Assembly: GCF_001426685.1 (NCBI RefSeq)
Contig: NZ_LMFB01000019.1
Span: 41,005-105,004, forward strand
Reading direction: 5' to 3'
DNA: 64,000 nt
Source of the DNA: Rhizobium sp. Root483D2
GTDB taxonomy: Bacteria > Pseudomonadota > Alphaproteobacteria > Rhizobiales > Rhizobiaceae
Both the position numbers and the translations under genes were made by a program. A model generated the notes under the pieces. It saw nothing but the letters and a program-made list of their open reading frames with translations, was not told where the DNA came from and ran no database searches. Positions 62,194 to 64,000 of the stretch are shown piece by piece; position 1 is the first letter of the stretch, and each line of letters starts with the position of its first letter.

Positions 62194-62210
62194 AGTACGT
62201 TACGGTAACA
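62194..62210 (-). promoter_or_regulatory. 17-bp regulon element E
   Basis: AGTACGTTACGGTAACA, 130 bases upstream of the sulfatase start. A GTTAC half site about 21 bp upstream (in TTACGTAAC near 62223-62231) and a TTTAC further on repeat the pattern. The rest of 62065-62400 has no gene. Confidence 0.8.
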
Positions 62211-62400
62211 AGGACGGGGGATTACGTAACAGAGGGCGTAAATTAGGCGGGGTGCCAAAACGGATGCCGCAGGGCCACATGACGGTCCGCGACGGTTGCC
62301 GGGAGATCACAGCGCTTATAGGGTCGATGCCGGTTGACGCCGGTTTATGAAGGCTGGCCGCGCTGGCAGATATTCCCGAAGCCTGCGTAAATCGAGGACC

Positions 62401-63936
62401 TCACCCCGTCGAGCACGCATAGCGTGCCGCGCCTGTTTTCCCATCGACGCCCGCAAGCGAGACGCCGTAGCCCCATAGGTGCCGGATGTGGGCGAGCGTT
62501 GCGTCGCGGCTCGTTTCTTCCAGAAGCACGCCGTTCTTCATCCGGTGTTCCAGCCGCAATTGGCGGTCTCCCAAGAGATCGACGTCGACGACCTGGATAT
62601 CCTGGCTGTTGGCGCTGACGTCGTAGCTTCTGGCCAGTGCCTTGCGGATTTCGGAATAGCCCCGCTCGTTGTGGATCGAGGCGACCTCGCAATATTTGTT
62701 GCTGGCCTCGTCGGTCAGCTGGAAGAGTCTGAATTTGCGGATCAGCGCCGGGCTCAGATATTGCAGGATGAAGGATTCGTCGCGGTGGTTGGCCCAGGTG
62801 TCGATCAGGGTTTCGCGCCAGCGGCCGCTGCCGGCAATATCGGGGAACCAGTCGCGGTCCTCCGATGTCGGCTGATTGCAGATGCGCTCAATGTCCTGCA
62901 TCATCGCAAAACCCAGCGCATAGGGGTTGAGCCCGGAAAAACGGGGATCGTCGAAATGCGGCTGGAACACCACGCTGGAATGGCTGTGGAGCATTTCCAG
63001 CATTGCGCCTTCGCTGATCTTGCCCTGATCGAACAGCCTGTTCATGATCGTATAATGCACGTAGGTGGCACAGCCCTCGTTCATCACCTTGGTCTGGCGC
63101 TGCGGATAGAAATACTGGGCGATCACCCGCACGATGCGCAACAGTTCGCGTTGCCAGGGCTCAAGAATGAGGCTGTTTTTCTCCAGGAAATAGAGAAGGT
63201 TTTCCTCCGGCAGATTGAGGACCTTCTTGCGCTCCATGGCGTCGCGTTCGGCCTCTTCAGGGTCGGGCCTGCCGGTCGCGCGTGGAAGGGTGCGCCATAG
63301 GTCGCTATAGGTCTGTTCCTCATATTCCAGTCTCTCGCGTGCGCGTTCCTGCTCCTTCTTCGAGGACAGGCGCGGCGGGCGGCGGTAGCGGAAAACACCC
63401 TGATCCATCAGCGCATGGGCGGAATCCAGAATGGCCTCGACGGCGGAGGTGCCGTGCCGTTCCTCGCATTTGGCGATATATTTCTTGGAAAACTCCATAT
63501 AGCTGAGGATGGCACCGGCATCGGTCCATTGCTTGAAGAGATAGTTGTTCTTGAAGAAATGATTGTGGCCGAAGGCCGCGTGCGCGGTCACCAGCGTCTG
63601 CATCGCCATGGTGTTTTCCTCCATCAGATAAGTGATGCAGGGATTGGAGTTGATCACCAACTCATAGGCGAGGCCGTGATGGCCCTTGCGATAACCGTTT
63701 TCCTCATAGACGAAGCGTTTGCCGAAGGACCAGTGCTGATACATCAGCGGCATGCCGACGGACGAATAGGCGTCCAGCATCTGCTCCGACGAAATGATTT
63801 CGAGCTGGTTGGGATAGACGTCGAGGCCAAGTTCGTCGATTGCGATCGTCTCGATCGCATCATAGGCATGCGACAGCGTCTTGAAGTTCCAGTCTGAACT
63901 GTCAAAAAGCAGTGTTGAGCCTGCGTTCTTTATCAT
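62401..63936 (-). CDS. SpoVR-family protein
   Basis: A 511-residue soluble protein. Conserved parts are WSFGKRFVYEENGYRKGHHG, GLAYELVINSNPCITYLMEEN, NEGCATYVHYTIMNRLFDQG and PYALGFAMMQDIERIC. The family is named after the Bacillus spore-cortex protein, but in proteobacteria it is part of a three-gene group (PrkA kinase, DUF444/YeaH, SpoVR/YcgB) induced by stress and starvation. The tail of a DUF444-like gene ends 15 bases upstream, in line with that arrangement. Confidence 0.93.
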   Translation of the reverse strand: MIKNAGSTLLFDSSDWNFKTLSHAYDAIETIAIDELGLDVYPNQLEIISSEQMLDAYSSVGMPLMYQHWSFGKRFVYEENGYRKGHHGLAYELVINSNPCITYLMEENTMAMQTLVTAHAAFGHNHFFKNNYLFKQWTDAGAILSYMEFSKKYIAKCEERHGTSAVEAILDSAHALMDQGVFRYRRPPRLSSKKEQERARERLEYEEQTYSDLWRTLPRATGRPDPEEAERDAMERKKVLNLPEENLLYFLEKNSLILEPWQRELLRIVRVIAQYFYPQRQTKVMNEGCATYVHYTIMNRLFDQGKISEGAMLEMLHSHSSVVFQPHFDDPRFSGLNPYALGFAMMQDIERICNQPTSEDRDWFPDIAGSGRWRETLIDTWANHRDESFILQYLSPALIRKFRLFQLTDEASNKYCEVASIHNERGYSEIRKALARSYDVSANSQDIQVVDVDLLGDRQLRLEHRMKNGVLLEETSRDATLAHIRHLWGYGVSLAGVDGKTGAARYACSTG

Positions 63937-63951
63937 ACCCGGCTCCGTTCA

Positions 63952-64000
63952 TTATCGAAATTGCAGGGTTGGCTGCCTGGCGAAAAGCTTCCGGAAGACA
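63952..64000 (-). CDS. C-terminal end of a DUF444 (YeaH/YhbH) protein, cut by window edge
   Basis: Only 16 codons are visible: VFRKLFARQPTLQFR and stop. The VFRxLF ending matches my memory of the C-terminus of DUF444 proteins, and position directly upstream of SpoVR on the same strand supports this. The identification rests on few residues. Confidence 0.5.
   Translation of the reverse strand, partial: VFRKLFARQPTLQFR

Noticed and set aside
1-64000. Search by eye for tRNA, rRNA, CRISPR arrays, intact IS elements and phage genes
   Set aside because: None found; the window looks like ordinary chromosomal or chromid/megaplasmid accessory DNA.

Overview
The window is about 60% GC and densely packed. 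Its many ATGA or GTGA stop/start overlaps, LOV- and HWE-type kinases, numerous periplasmic-binding-protein ABC systems and LysR/GntR/AraC/IclR regulators beside catabolic genes point to an alphaproteobacterium of the Rhizobiaceae (Rhizobium/Agrobacterium/Ensifer type). No rRNA, tRNA, CRISPR array or intact insertion sequence was seen. All identifications come from reading the sequence; no database search was run.

Regions. (1) 1-4.6 kb: a (+) operon of extracytoplasmic proteins: a beta-propeller-like protein cut by the window edge, a SCO-type thioredoxin-fold protein, a cytochrome c fused to a periplasmic ligand-binding domain, and an unknown secreted protein. (2) 4.7-8.3 kb: a blue-light LOV histidine kinase, a single-domain response regulator and a triple-PAS HWE kinase. 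(3) 8.6-10.9 kb: an MFS exporter divergent from an AraC regulator. (4) 11.0-16.9 kb: a hydantoinase/dihydropyrimidinase, a class V aminotransferase-like PLP enzyme and an amino-acid-type ABC transporter, divergent from a FadR-type GntR regulator with a good palindromic operator. (5) 16.9-26.9 kb: small redox and detoxification units (Tat-exported aldo/keto reductase and metallo-beta-lactamase-fold protein, two SDRs, a lipocalin-like protein, a methyltransferase behind a truncated DedA remnant, an MFS transporter), each next to a LysR or AraC regulator. (6) 27.2-31.0 kb: a three-subunit PaoABC-like molybdenum hydroxylase. (7) 31.8-40.3 kb: an IclR-controlled operon with an iron/tricarboxylate-type ABC importer, a class III CoA-transferase, a CitE-like lyase, a 2-hydroxyacid dehydrogenase and an RraA/HMG-aldolase-like protein, which looks like a complete pathway for uptake, CoA activation and cleavage of an organic acid. 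(8) 41.0-41.9 kb: a stand-alone PhnD-like protein without a signal peptide.

(9) 42.4-64 kb is the most interesting part. An identical 17-bp sequence (AGTACGTTACGGTAACA, with the palindrome GTTACGGTAAC at its core) occurs five times, always upstream of a transcription unit and always in the same orientation relative to the gene it precedes. The units are: an outer-membrane-type protein; a small unknown protein; an SH3b cell-surface protein plus a second outer-membrane-type protein; an operon with a formylglycine-generating enzyme, a HAD phosphatase and two DUF1254 proteins (one frameshifted); and an operon with an arylsulfatase, MoxR, DUF58, DUF4381, two VWA proteins and BatD. Between two of the sites lies a gene for a membrane protein with an N-terminal winged-helix-like domain, one transmembrane segment and a TPR-rich exterior, a layout like ToxR/CadC. 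I infer one regulon for an envelope or sulfatase system that needs a Bat/MoxR-type chaperone module, controlled by this membrane regulator. The window ends with SpoVR and the tail of a DUF444 (YeaH-type) gene.
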